Assembly (NCBI GenBank): GCA_025454075.1
Contig: JALOPD010000062.1
Span: 1-15,868 of the forward strand
Source: Desulfobacterales bacterium
Lineage (GTDB): Bacteria > Desulfobacterota > Desulfobacteria > Desulfobacterales > UBA2174_A
Direction of reading: 5' to 3'
Length of the DNA stretch: 15,868 bases
Part shown: positions 1-6,681 of the stretch, in pieces
Position numbering within the stretch: position 1 is the stretch's first letter
Layout: each line of letters opens with the position of its first letter
Program-made: the position numbers and the translations under genes
Notes under the pieces: model-generated
What the model was told of the DNA's origin: nothing
The model's database searches: none
Seen by the model: the letters and a program-made list of their open reading frames with translations, nothing else

Positions 1-80
1 GGAAGCAGCCAAAATAATCGTACAGAGGAATTCAACCTTCCCTGATCTGAACTATAGGTTGCTGCCTCCAAAATGAGAAG

Positions 81-935
81 TTATTTTGTCTCAAATGCTA
101 AGGTGTCCAGGTGGGGGGTGAGATCGATTTCCCGCAGATCGATGCACGGAAGGTAGTGAGCGCAATGGGGGCAGACATCGACCCGCTCACCGGCCGCATC
201 CGCCACCTGAAGGTACAGATGCTGATCGCTGTGGTCTTTTTCACACGCTACGCAAAGATGGCGGCGAACGTGCCAATCATGCGCACACACGGCGCAGTGC
301 AGGTAGCGTTGACCTCCGCCTCCCACTAAAAATTCGGAGGAGGCGTTTTGAGATTTTGAAAGGTAGCTCATGAAAGGTAACGACCCGCAAACGGGACAAT
401 AGCCCCGGTTCCAATCGATGTCCATGAGCCGATCCGCCAGGGACGGGGCCATCGCTTGCAGCACGGAGGATAGGGCCAGATGAACGATGAAGCCGAGGCC
501 CCGGCGGTCGACCCCGGAAGGTAGGGGATTTCCCCGAAAACCCTTCGGGCCGCCGCCCAGATATTCCTCGGCAAGGTGGCTTAAATCCAAAGCGGCATTG
601 CGTTGCTCGATTTCAATACGCTCCAGTTCCGGGGCGACCGCCGGAAACCAAGCTTTCACCGTGGGTAAAAGTGCGGTAAACGCATGATCCAACGCCGGTT
701 TGAGGAAACTGAAAGACAGTCCGGATAAAATCGGTACGCCCTCGGCCAGGCGGTTACCGATGGCATGGAGTTGTGTTGAATCCAGCTGAGCCTTGAGGTC
801 GCCTGCCAAGCGGGATTTTTCGATGAACAGCGCGGCGAACGGTTTGACGAGACCCTCCAATTGAGGTCGTCTTGCCAAGATCGCGGCAACCTGGCATTGA
901 ATTTCCTTTTCGGCATCGAAAACGGGCGGGTTCAT
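81..935 (-). CDS. fdhE: FdhE-family formate dehydrogenase accessory protein (second copy, distal)
   Basis: The C-terminal half carries the four CxxC pairs typical of FdhE: CPVC, CAVC, CVAC and CPHC, the last followed by the YLPCIDLRE stretch. FdhE proteins bind iron through these cysteines and interact with the catalytic FDH subunit in the cytoplasm; in E. coli FdhE is needed for active respiratory formate dehydrogenase. Length is about 284 aa, close to the usual roughly 300. The N-terminal half is helical and lacks cysteine clusters apart from one Cys near residue 15. Start choice: GTG at 944, ATG at 941 and ATG at 935 are all in frame; AAGGTG lies 6 nt before the ATG at 935, so I prefer that start, but 941 is nearly as good. 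It is the last gene of the fdh operon. It is clearly divergent from the other FdhE copy at 1219-2166, so this is not a recent duplication. Family is secure; the division of labour between the copies is unknown. Confidence 0.88.
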   Translation of the reverse strand: MNPPVFDAEKEIQCQVAAILARRPQLEGLVKPFAALFIEKSRLAGDLKAQLDSTQLHAIGNRLAEGVPILSGLSFSFLKPALDHAFTALLPTVKAWFPAVAPELERIEIEQRNAALDLSHLAEEYLGGGPKGFRGNPLPSGVDRRGLGFIVHLALSSVLQAMAPSLADRLMDIDWNRGYCPVCGSLPFMSYLSKSQNASSEFLVGGGGQRYLHCAVCAHDWHVRRHLCVACEKDHSDQHLYLQVADAAGERVDVCPHCAHYLPCIDLREIDLTPHLDTLAFETK

Positions 936-974
936 TAGCATCACCTTGAAATCTCCATCGAGAGATACTCGCCG

Positions 975-1196
975 TCAAGGAATTCTCGAGTTTCTTTCGT
1001 TTGCGTTGATTTTCTCCTCCCCGGCTGCGGAGGAGATCGGCTCATAGGGCGCATGACCCTGGCAGCCCCTGCTAATGCGGCCGTCGCGTTTCAGATACCA
1101 TATGCCCGCCAATGATAACTCCAGGCGCGGCGCAGACATGGAATTCGACAACCCGCTTAATGAGAGCATCGGCGTGTGAGGTCCGATGGACTGCAT
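975..1196 (-). CDS. Possible small hypothetical protein between the two fdhE genes
   Basis: A 73-codon frame begins MQSIGPHTPM and ends NERNSRIP, filling most of the gap between the two fdhE copies. A GGAAA stretch lies 5 nt before the ATG, and the start is 22 nt after the stop of the upstream fdhE. Codon use looks ordinary for the left part of the window, and no larger gene competes for this space. I see no signal peptide, membrane segment or recognised domain; there is a single cysteine in RGCQGHAP. The frame stays open upstream inside the fdhE copy, so part of its length could be chance. I do not recognise it and assign no function. If real, it would be cotranscribed with the FdhE genes. 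Confidence 0.4.
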   Translation of the reverse strand: MQSIGPHTPMLSLSGLSNSMSAPRLELSLAGIWYLKRDGRISRGCQGHAPYEPISSAAGEEKINANERNSRIP

Positions 1197-1218
1197 TGCG
1201 ATTTCCGTTTCCGTATGA

Positions 1219-2166
1219 TTAACGGGGGGCGGGGGCCGAATCCCGCGGGGCCGCAGAAGAGCGGCTGAAATTGATTGCCTCCCGGACGAGCCAGGAGTCG
1301 GCCCCGCGGCTGAAACCCTTCTCCTGCAACAGCATCTCCAGGGCAAGCAAGCCTACTACGGCGACATCTGGAGTAAAGGAAACCGCCTGGCGAATATCGA
1401 ATACCGGAAGATAGCGTTTGCAGGCCCGGCACCCTTCGCCGCGCTCGGCTTCCTGGCCTTCGATGTAGTAAAGCTCCAGCGGGCTTTCGCTCGGGCTGTT
1501 GCAGAAAGGGCATGCCGTGCGGGGATAGAGCCAACAGTGGCAACAAAAAGAACAGACCAAAAGGCGCCGCCCACCGTCGGAGGTGATGACCCCCATCTCA
1601 GGCGGCGATCCGCAGACCGGGCAGTAGCCTTTGGCCCATTGCATCGCTGAAACTCGGGGCGCGATACCTTTGGCCTGCGCTATGGCCAAAGGGCGGGCCG
1701 TTTCCTCAAGGACTATGTGCAGGATGTTCAAGGGCACGCCCATGTCGCGGGCGGCGGTAGTGAGTGGGAGGTCCTGCCCCGCCATAACCGCGCCCAGGAG
1801 ATCGACCAGGAGCGCGCTGTCGCATAGAGCGGAGCGGATGGTTTCAGCAACGGGGCGGACGGCCGGGAGCCCTTCGGCCATGACCGCCAACACCCGGCCC
1901 CAAATTGGCCTGACCATTGACGACTCAAAATGCATTTCTGACCGCGGAGCGATGGGTGCCCCGGCGGCGAACCGAGCAGGGTCGATTTCTGCGCTCTCCC
2001 CGTCGAGCGGTTCCATACCACGGACTTGTTCGGCCAGTTCGGCTCTGGCCCGCAACAATCCGCCTACAGCTTCCAGTATGGGTTTGAGATGCGGTCTTTC
2101 CTTTTCCAAACGCTCCAGTGCCAGGCATACGGCATCGGGCGAATTGGTCAATGGTGTGTCGAGCAT
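1219..2166 (-). CDS. fdhE: FdhE-family formate dehydrogenase accessory protein (first copy, next to fdhB)
   Basis: FdhE-like protein of about 315 aa with four cysteine pairs in its C-terminal half: CPVC within the GYCPVCGSPP stretch, CSFC (followed by CHCW), CPFC, and CRAC followed by the KRYLPVFDIRQ stretch. The family is a cytoplasmic iron-binding accessory factor for formate dehydrogenase maturation. I start at the ATG at 2166 (MLDTPLTN). An in-frame GTG at 2229 lies inside the stem of the inverted repeat at 2226-2265 and would add 21 unlikely residues. The ribosome binding site before 2166 is weak, which with the upstream hairpin suggests low expression relative to fdhAB. It follows fdhB after about 105 nt. 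Compared with the other copy it has a longer N-terminal region and an extra CHC motif in the second knuckle. Confidence 0.88.
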   Translation of the reverse strand: MLDTPLTNSPDAVCLALERLEKERPHLKPILEAVGGLLRARAELAEQVRGMEPLDGESAEIDPARFAAGAPIAPRSEMHFESSMVRPIWGRVLAVMAEGLPAVRPVAETIRSALCDSALLVDLLGAVMAGQDLPLTTAARDMGVPLNILHIVLEETARPLAIAQAKGIAPRVSAMQWAKGYCPVCGSPPEMGVITSDGGRRLLVCSFCCHCWLYPRTACPFCNSPSESPLELYYIEGQEAERGEGCRACKRYLPVFDIRQAVSFTPDVAVVGLLALEMLLQEKGFSRGADSWLVREAINFSRSSAAPRDSAPAPR

Positions 2167-2225
2167 GGTTTTTCTACTGCTTTCGAAATGATGTCGGCCA
2201 ACAGGTGGTTTCGCTATCCAGCCTT

Positions 2226-2265
2226 GCACCCATCGGCCGCCCAGCCGCGGGCGGCCGATGGGTGC
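2226..2265 (-). repeat. Perfect 17-bp inverted repeat (hairpin) between fdhB and fdhE
   Basis: The left arm 2226-2242 and right arm 2249-2265 are exact reverse complements (17 of 17), separated by a 6-base loop. The stem is very GC-rich. It starts 6 bases past the fdhB stop codon. No T-run follows on either strand, so it is not a standard intrinsic terminator. A role in protecting the fdhAB transcript 3' end, or in limiting read-through into fdhE, is inferred. Confidence 0.75.
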
Positions 2266-2271
2266 GAAGTA

Positions 2272-2916
2272 TCAACTGGCAGCGTATTCATGATATTTTC
2301 GGGGATCGTCGGAAACGACAAAAATCACCCGCACGCTGTCGGCGTCTATGGCCTGAGCCTTGGGATAGGCGCTTTTCAGCGCCTCGACACGGGACTTTGC
2401 TTCGGTCAGGATTGCACTGCGTTCCCCGAACACCATAGCCCCGGTGGGGCAGGATTGGACGCAGGCCGGGACCATATTGGCCTGTTGCCGATCAAGGCAC
2501 ATGGTGCATTTCGCCAGGGCGCCGTCCTTGCCCATGCGGGGAATGTTGTAGGGGCATGACTCGATTATTTCTTCTGGGTCCAATTTCTTGGTCACCTTGG
2601 TGTAGATTACCGCGCCGGTGGGTTTGTCCCTGTAGATTGCGGAAAGATCCCCGGCCTTCTCCATACAGGGTGGGTCCACGCAGTGGCGGCACATATCTGA
2701 GAAGAAATACCAGTAAGGCTTTCCGTTTTCCTTCTTCCCCTCGGCAAAGCGCACGATTTTATAGGTGTCGGACGATAAGTCCTGCGGGTTCTGGTACGTC
2801 CCGATCTGCTTGGTTTTGGTTCCGGGAAGACCATTCCATTGCTTGCACGCAACCTGACACCCTCTGCAGGCGGTGCATAACGAGGTGTCGACTAAAATTG
2901 ATTTTCCGTTTGACAT
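2272..2916 (-). CDS. fdhB: Formate dehydrogenase beta subunit, three [4Fe-4S] cluster electron-transfer protein
   Basis: This 214-aa ferredoxin-like subunit carries electrons from FdhA to an external acceptor. There are exactly 12 cysteines: 14, 17, 20, 24 (LCTACRGCQVAC), 76, 79, 84 (MCRHCVDPPC), 121, 137, 140, 152 and 156. That number suits three [4Fe-4S] clusters, as in the small subunit of Desulfovibrio FdhAB, rather than four as in E. coli FdnH. There is no Tat signal and no C-terminal membrane helix, so it would be exported together with FdhA and remain soluble in the periplasm. The true start is the ATG at 2916: AGGAGG at 2925-2930 lies 8 nt upstream, and the in-frame GTG at 2925 overlaps that Shine-Dalgarno sequence. 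It begins 12 nt after the fdhA stop. No gamma (cytochrome b) subunit gene follows. Confidence 0.95.
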   Translation of the reverse strand: MSNGKSILVDTSLCTACRGCQVACKQWNGLPGTKTKQIGTYQNPQDLSSDTYKIVRFAEGKKENGKPYWYFFSDMCRHCVDPPCMEKAGDLSAIYRDKPTGAVIYTKVTKKLDPEEIIESCPYNIPRMGKDGALAKCTMCLDRQQANMVPACVQSCPTGAMVFGERSAILTEAKSRVEALKSAYPKAQAIDADSVRVIFVVSDDPRKYHEYAAS

Positions 2917-2924
2917 AGTTTTCA

Positions 2925-2930
2925 CCTCCT
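2925..2930 (-). promoter_or_regulatory. Shine-Dalgarno of fdhB
   Basis: AGGAGG on the minus strand, 8 nt before the ATG at 2916 and overlapping the fdhA TAG stop at 2929-2931. It decides the fdhB start against the in-frame GTG at 2925, and suggests that ribosomes finishing fdhA can reinitiate on fdhB. Confidence 0.85.
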
Positions 2931-5900
2931 AAACCTTTCTCACGTTGACCATGAAGGCCTTATATTCGGGCGTCATGGCATTTGCGTCGCCTACAGTGGG
3001 GGTGAGCAGGTTTGCGCTCTCTCCGCAATCCTTAGGAAACAACCAGCCATAGTTGTATGTCATGCCGACCTGATGAATCACCTGATCGCCACATTTGAAT
3101 GGCCGGAAACGGGTGGTGACCATGGCGATGCATGTGAGTGATCCTCTGGTCGATTCCACCTTGACCTCATCTCCGTTCTTAATTCCTTTTATCTCAGCCA
3201 GTTCTTCGCTCATCTCAACATACGCTTGGGGCATAGCCTCTGTCAGCCATGATGCCCATCTCGTGCCGCCTCCGGTACACCAATGTTCGGTGCAGGTATA
3301 GGTTGTCATAACGAAGGGGTACCGGGGATCGCAGCCAGCCACCGGATCACAGCTGCGTGAGAAAAGCTTTATTGCCGGATTGGTCAGTTGCTTGCCGAGG
3401 AGGTTTTTAGACAGTGGCCCCTCAAGCGGCTCGTAAAACTCAGGGAAGGGCCCATCGATAAGCCCCGGACCAAATAGCGCAGCAAGGCCATCCGGTTTCA
3501 TGATAAACGGATATTTCCCTTTTTCCTGATCGCTCATCGGCGGCCACGGTCCATCCGGAACGTCACCGATCCATTTGCCATCCACCCATGCCAGGAGCGG
3601 TCGTTTGGGGTTGTAAGGTTGCCCATTCAGGTCGACGGAAGCCCGGTTATAAATGATGCGCCGGTTGACCGGCCACGCCCATGCCCATTGAGGGAAAAGC
3701 CCGAGCCCTGTCGGGTCGTCTTTCTTCCTCCGCATGGAGAGATTAGTCCCATCCTGGGTAAACCCACCACAATGAATCCAGTTTCCCGATGACGTTTTTC
3801 CATCAGCCTGGAGCAACGCAAAAGAAGGAACACACTCCCCTTTCTTGTAGGTTTTATCCCCGATCGTCACGTCCTCAAGGAACCTTCCATTCATTTCCAT
3901 GGCGACTTTCATGGGATCGAACCAGCCCTTTTTGTCAGCATAGTCCCATTTCAGATTCACGATCGGATCGGGAAACGCGCCCTTCTCTTTCTTGTAGAGC
4001 TCCTTTACCTTTGACATAATCCGGTAGATGATGTCCCCAACAGAAATCGCATCGCCAGGGGGTTCGGCCGCCTTGTATTTCCATTGAACCCAGCGGCCGC
4101 TGTTGGTCATGCTGCCCGCCTTTTCCATTGAGGCTGCCGCAGGAAGGAGAAAGACCTCTGTCTTGATCTTCTTCGGGTCCATTCCCGGCCCTTTCCAGAA
4201 GGAGGCCGTCTCATTGTCAAAGATGTTCATGTGTACAAACCAGTCGAGATTGGTCATTGCCGTTCTGATCTTGTTTGCATTGGGTAGACTGCAGGCAGGG
4301 TTCTGTCCGACAACAACAAGCCCCTTGATTTTTTTGTCATACATCACGTCGAATGTGGTCATGACGCTGTAGTCCTGTCCATCATCGAGCTTGGGCAACC
4401 ATGAATAACCGAATTCATTCTCCTTGGTCGCTTTCTCGCCAAACCAGGATTTCAGAAGGCTGACCGCATACTTGGGATAATTCTGCTGCCAGTTCGCCGA
4501 ACGCGGGTCGGCTGATTTTGGCGTGATGGTCTTGAGGTACTCATCAAGGGTCTGCTTAGAAGCCCGGGGCGCTGCAAGGTAGCCCGGAAGAATATGGAAA
4601 AGAATCGCTTGGTCCGTTGATCCCTGAACGTTCGGCTCCCCTCGCAAGGCGTTCACTCCACCCCCGCAGATTCCGATGTTACCCAAAAGGAGCTGCATAA
4701 TACATAAGGTCCTGATATTCTGGACTCCTGTTGTGTGCTGGGTCTGGCCTAAGGCGTACATGATGGTGCCTGCCTTGTCTTTGACTCCCGTTGTCGAATA
4801 CATTTCATAAACCGTCTTCAAATCCTCTACGGGGGTACCGGTAATGGCAGAAACCGTTTCAAAGTCATACCTGGAATAGTGCTTTTTGAGGAGCTGGAAC
4901 ACGCAACGGGGATTTTGCAGGGTGAGATCCTTCTCCGGAATACCATCCTTGTCCTTCTTGAGGCTCCAGGAGGATCTGTCATATTGCCTTGTTGCCGGGT
5001 CAAAACCTGAAAAAAGGCCGTCATTGAAGTCAAATTTTTCGTCAACGATAAACGATGCGTTCGTGTAGTTGACGACGTATTCTTTGAAGTACTTTTCGTT
5101 TTCCAGAATGTACTTGATCATTCCTCCAATGAAAGCAATATCGGTCCCAGACCGAAGTGCAGCGTAGAAGTCGGCTTTAGCCGATGTTCGTGTGAATCGC
5201 GGGTCAACACTTATAAGTTTGGCTCCGCGCTCCTTAGCCTTCATAACCCACTTGAAGGCGATCGGATGATTTTCTGCGGCGTTACTCCCCATAATCAGAA
5301 ACATATCACAGTGTTGAAGGTCGATATAATGATTGGTCATCGCACCCCGTCCGAACGACTCTGCCAGAGCCGGTACAGTGGGCGCGTGTCAGACCCGGGC
5401 CTGGTGGTCTATATAGACCAACCCGAGTGACCTCATCATGGCCGTAATCGACCAGCACTCTTCATTGTCAAGTTTGGAGCTGCCCATGTGGGCGATTGTC
5501 TCCAGGCGGTTCACTACCTTTCCATCGCTATTCTTGGCAATGAATCCTTTATCCCTCGCGTCCTTGATCTTCTTTGCGATTTGGCTGATAGCCCAATCCC
5601 ATTTTTTCACTTCCCACTTGTCGCTGTATGGAGCCCGATATAAAACCTTGGTTAACCGATGTTCATTTGCAGCCGTCATCTGAAAAATGCCTGCTCCCTT
5701 GGCGCAAAGTGTTCCTTCGTTGATGGGATGATCAGGATCACCTTCGATGTTAATAATCTTTCCGGTCTTCGTGTCGGTGCTGCAGATGAGACCGCATGTC
5801 ACAGAACAGTAGTAGCAGAGAGAGTACGTCTGTTTTGCGTTCTTGAGCCGATCCACCTTTTTGATCTCTGCGGCATAGGCTACCACCGGCCCGAAATCCA

Positions 5901-5970
5901 GACCAAGGCCCGAAAGGACCAGCCCTGCGCCTAACCCACTGGAAATTTTGATAAAATTACGACGTGTAAT
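2929..5970 (-). CDS. fdhA: Formate dehydrogenase catalytic subunit, selenocysteine-containing, Tat-exported
   Basis: One 1013-aa gene interrupted by an in-frame TGA at 5389-5391, read as selenocysteine 194. The flanking sequence DHQARV-U-HAPTVPALAE is the classic FDH active-site context. Order of parts: Tat signal with TRRNFIK and a hydrophobic stretch (residues 2-28 and on to VAYAA); [4Fe-4S] cysteines 52, 55, 59 and 89 (CYYC, CSVTC, CAKG); the molybdopterin oxidoreductase core; and a C-terminal dinucleotide-binding domain (about 890-1013, VKVESTRGSL). It oxidises formate to CO2 at a bis-pyranopterin Mo or W centre in the periplasm. No ATG, GTG or TTG is available upstream of the Tat signal before an in-frame TAA. 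The likely start is ATT at 5970, with AGAAAGGGGGGG 8 nt upstream. A GTG at 5886 would remove the Tat signal. It is the first gene of the operon, followed by fdhB. Mo versus W cannot be read from sequence. Confidence 0.96.
5361..5391 (-). promoter_or_regulatory. Sec UGA codon and candidate bacterial SECIS hairpin in fdhA
   Basis: Immediately 3' of the UGA (5389-5391) a small hairpin can form: CUG (5378-5376) pairs with CAG (5363-5361), a two-base UA bulge follows, CC (5373-5372) pairs with GG (5365-5364), and the loop is GGCUCU. The loop begins 17 nt after the UGA and has G as its first base, with a bulged U in the stem, as known for bacterial SECIS elements (for example E. coli fdhF). It would recruit SelB with Sec-tRNA. 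The structure was paired by eye, not folded by program. Confidence 0.6.
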
Positions 5971-6249
5971 GCTCGTCGCCCCCCCTTTCTTTTAGTTGCC
6001 AAATAGACGAGTGCTTCCATAATCCTACTGTATGCTCTTCGCACGTCCAGTTTTAAGGTACCGCCGCGTCGCTCAACGGAAAGAATGCAGAGGAAACAAG
6101 AAAATTGCTCTCGCTTTGATTGGGGTTGAAAATGGATATGCCATTTCTGGCATATGTAGAAGGCCATGTCAACAGAAAATGTAAAATAATTCAATTGTTT
6201 TAATATGTTATAATTAACACAAAGTACCGATCGCCCGATTTCCAAGATC
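5971..6249 (-). promoter_or_regulatory. Upstream region of the fdh operon with a 20-base palindrome
   Basis: This is the only gap large enough to hold the fdh promoter. At 6136-6155 the arms ATATGCCA and TGGCATAT flank a 4-base centre (TTTC), a plausible operator half-site pair. The stretch about 6181-6224 is strongly AT-rich. A TTGACA on the minus strand (6167-6172) overlaps the region but has no convincing -10 partner, and I found no good sigma-54 GG/GC pair. The ModE-like gene ends at the right border with no clear terminator, so read-through into fdhA is possible. Regulator identity is unknown; formate or molybdate control is only a guess from the neighbours. Confidence 0.4.
5979..5990 (-). 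promoter_or_regulatory. Ribosome binding site for fdhA supporting a non-canonical ATT start
   Basis: On the minus strand AGAAAGGGGGGG ends 8 nt before ATT at 5970, the codon just ahead of the twin-arginine TRRNFIK. An in-frame TAA lies just upstream at 5994-5996 and no ATG, GTG or TTG is available between. The run of seven G also makes a one-base sequencing error worth excluding: one extra G would join the Tat frame to an upstream ATG near 6020. Confidence 0.5.
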
Positions 6250-6681
6250 TTAGGGGAGCGACGCCTCATGCTCTAAATCGTTCGCGGAGTCTATAGAATG
6301 CTGCCAATCCTTTTCTGAAAACGCGATGGGATGGCAGGATAGAAGTTTGCCTGCCCGCTGCAGGGCATACCGTTCGACCTCCGCGAACCAGCGCGCGAAG
6401 CAGGTCAGCATGGCGACGCCCTCGGCGGTGAGGCGGTATCCGGCGCGCTTGCCCGCCTTTTTTTCGATCAAGGCCACTCCCAGCACCTTTTCGGTGTTTT
6501 TGATCTTCCCCCAGGCCGCGCGGTAGCTCATCCCGAGGGACTCGGCGGCTCCCTTCAGGGACTGGCCGGACTGGATTTTTTCCAAAAGCTTCCACCGCCC
6601 CAGGCCGAAAAAAACGCCTTTTTCGGTTTCCAGCCAGAGGTGCAGCCGCACCACCGGCCGGTCTTTCAAACCCTTGATCAT
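6250..6681 (-). CDS. ModE-like winged-helix regulator, DNA-binding domain only
   Basis: A 143-aa protein resembling the N-terminal DNA-binding domain of ModE. Residues about 25-70 hold the helix-turn-helix (LLEKIQSGQSLKGAAESLGM then SYRAAWGKIKNTEKVLG), and EKKAGKRAGYRLTAEG forms the wing. E. coli ModE is about 262 aa with two C-terminal molybdate-binding Mop domains; those are absent here, so this protein either does not sense molybdate itself or senses something else. The start at 6681 (MIKGLKD) overlaps the stop of the MobA-like gene in an ATGA. The longer frame upstream is antisense-like Arg/Pro-rich shadow. It is the last gene of the overlapping block and lies directly upstream of the fdh promoter region, making autoregulation or control of fdhA or mop plausible. 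A membership in the LysR-substrate-free ModE-like group is secure; targets are not. Confidence 0.85.
   Translation of the reverse strand: MIKGLKDRPVVRLHLWLETEKGVFFGLGRWKLLEKIQSGQSLKGAAESLGMSYRAAWGKIKNTEKVLGVALIEKKAGKRAGYRLTAEGVAMLTCFARWFAEVERYALQRAGKLLSCHPIAFSEKDWQHSIDSANDLEHEASLP

Noticed and set aside
1..80. GCAGC at 5-9 and GCTGC at 62-66 as a terminator stem after the last fdhE
   Set aside because: Only five clean pairs with a loop above 50 nt; not convincing.
2226..2265. Rho-independent terminator after fdhB
   Set aside because: The stem is excellent but neither strand has a following T-run, so I list it as an inverted repeat of unknown function.
2026..2559. A 177-aa plus-strand open frame across the fdhB-fdhE junction
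   Set aside because: It spans parts of two real genes and the inverted repeat; no domain and no plausible ribosome binding site.
5389..5886. fdhA as a broken gene with a nonsense mutation
   Set aside because: The TGA sits exactly at the conserved Sec/Cys position, both sides are intact and in the same frame, and a candidate SECIS follows.
6167..6172. TTGACA on the minus strand as a sigma-70 -35 box for fdhA
   Set aside because: No TATAAT-like hexamer lies 16-18 nt downstream; I could not support a specific promoter.
5931..6269. A 112-aa minus-strand open frame over the fdh leader
   Set aside because: It overlaps the Tat-signal coding part of fdhA in another frame, covers the AT-rich leader and shows no recognisable domain; most likely chance.
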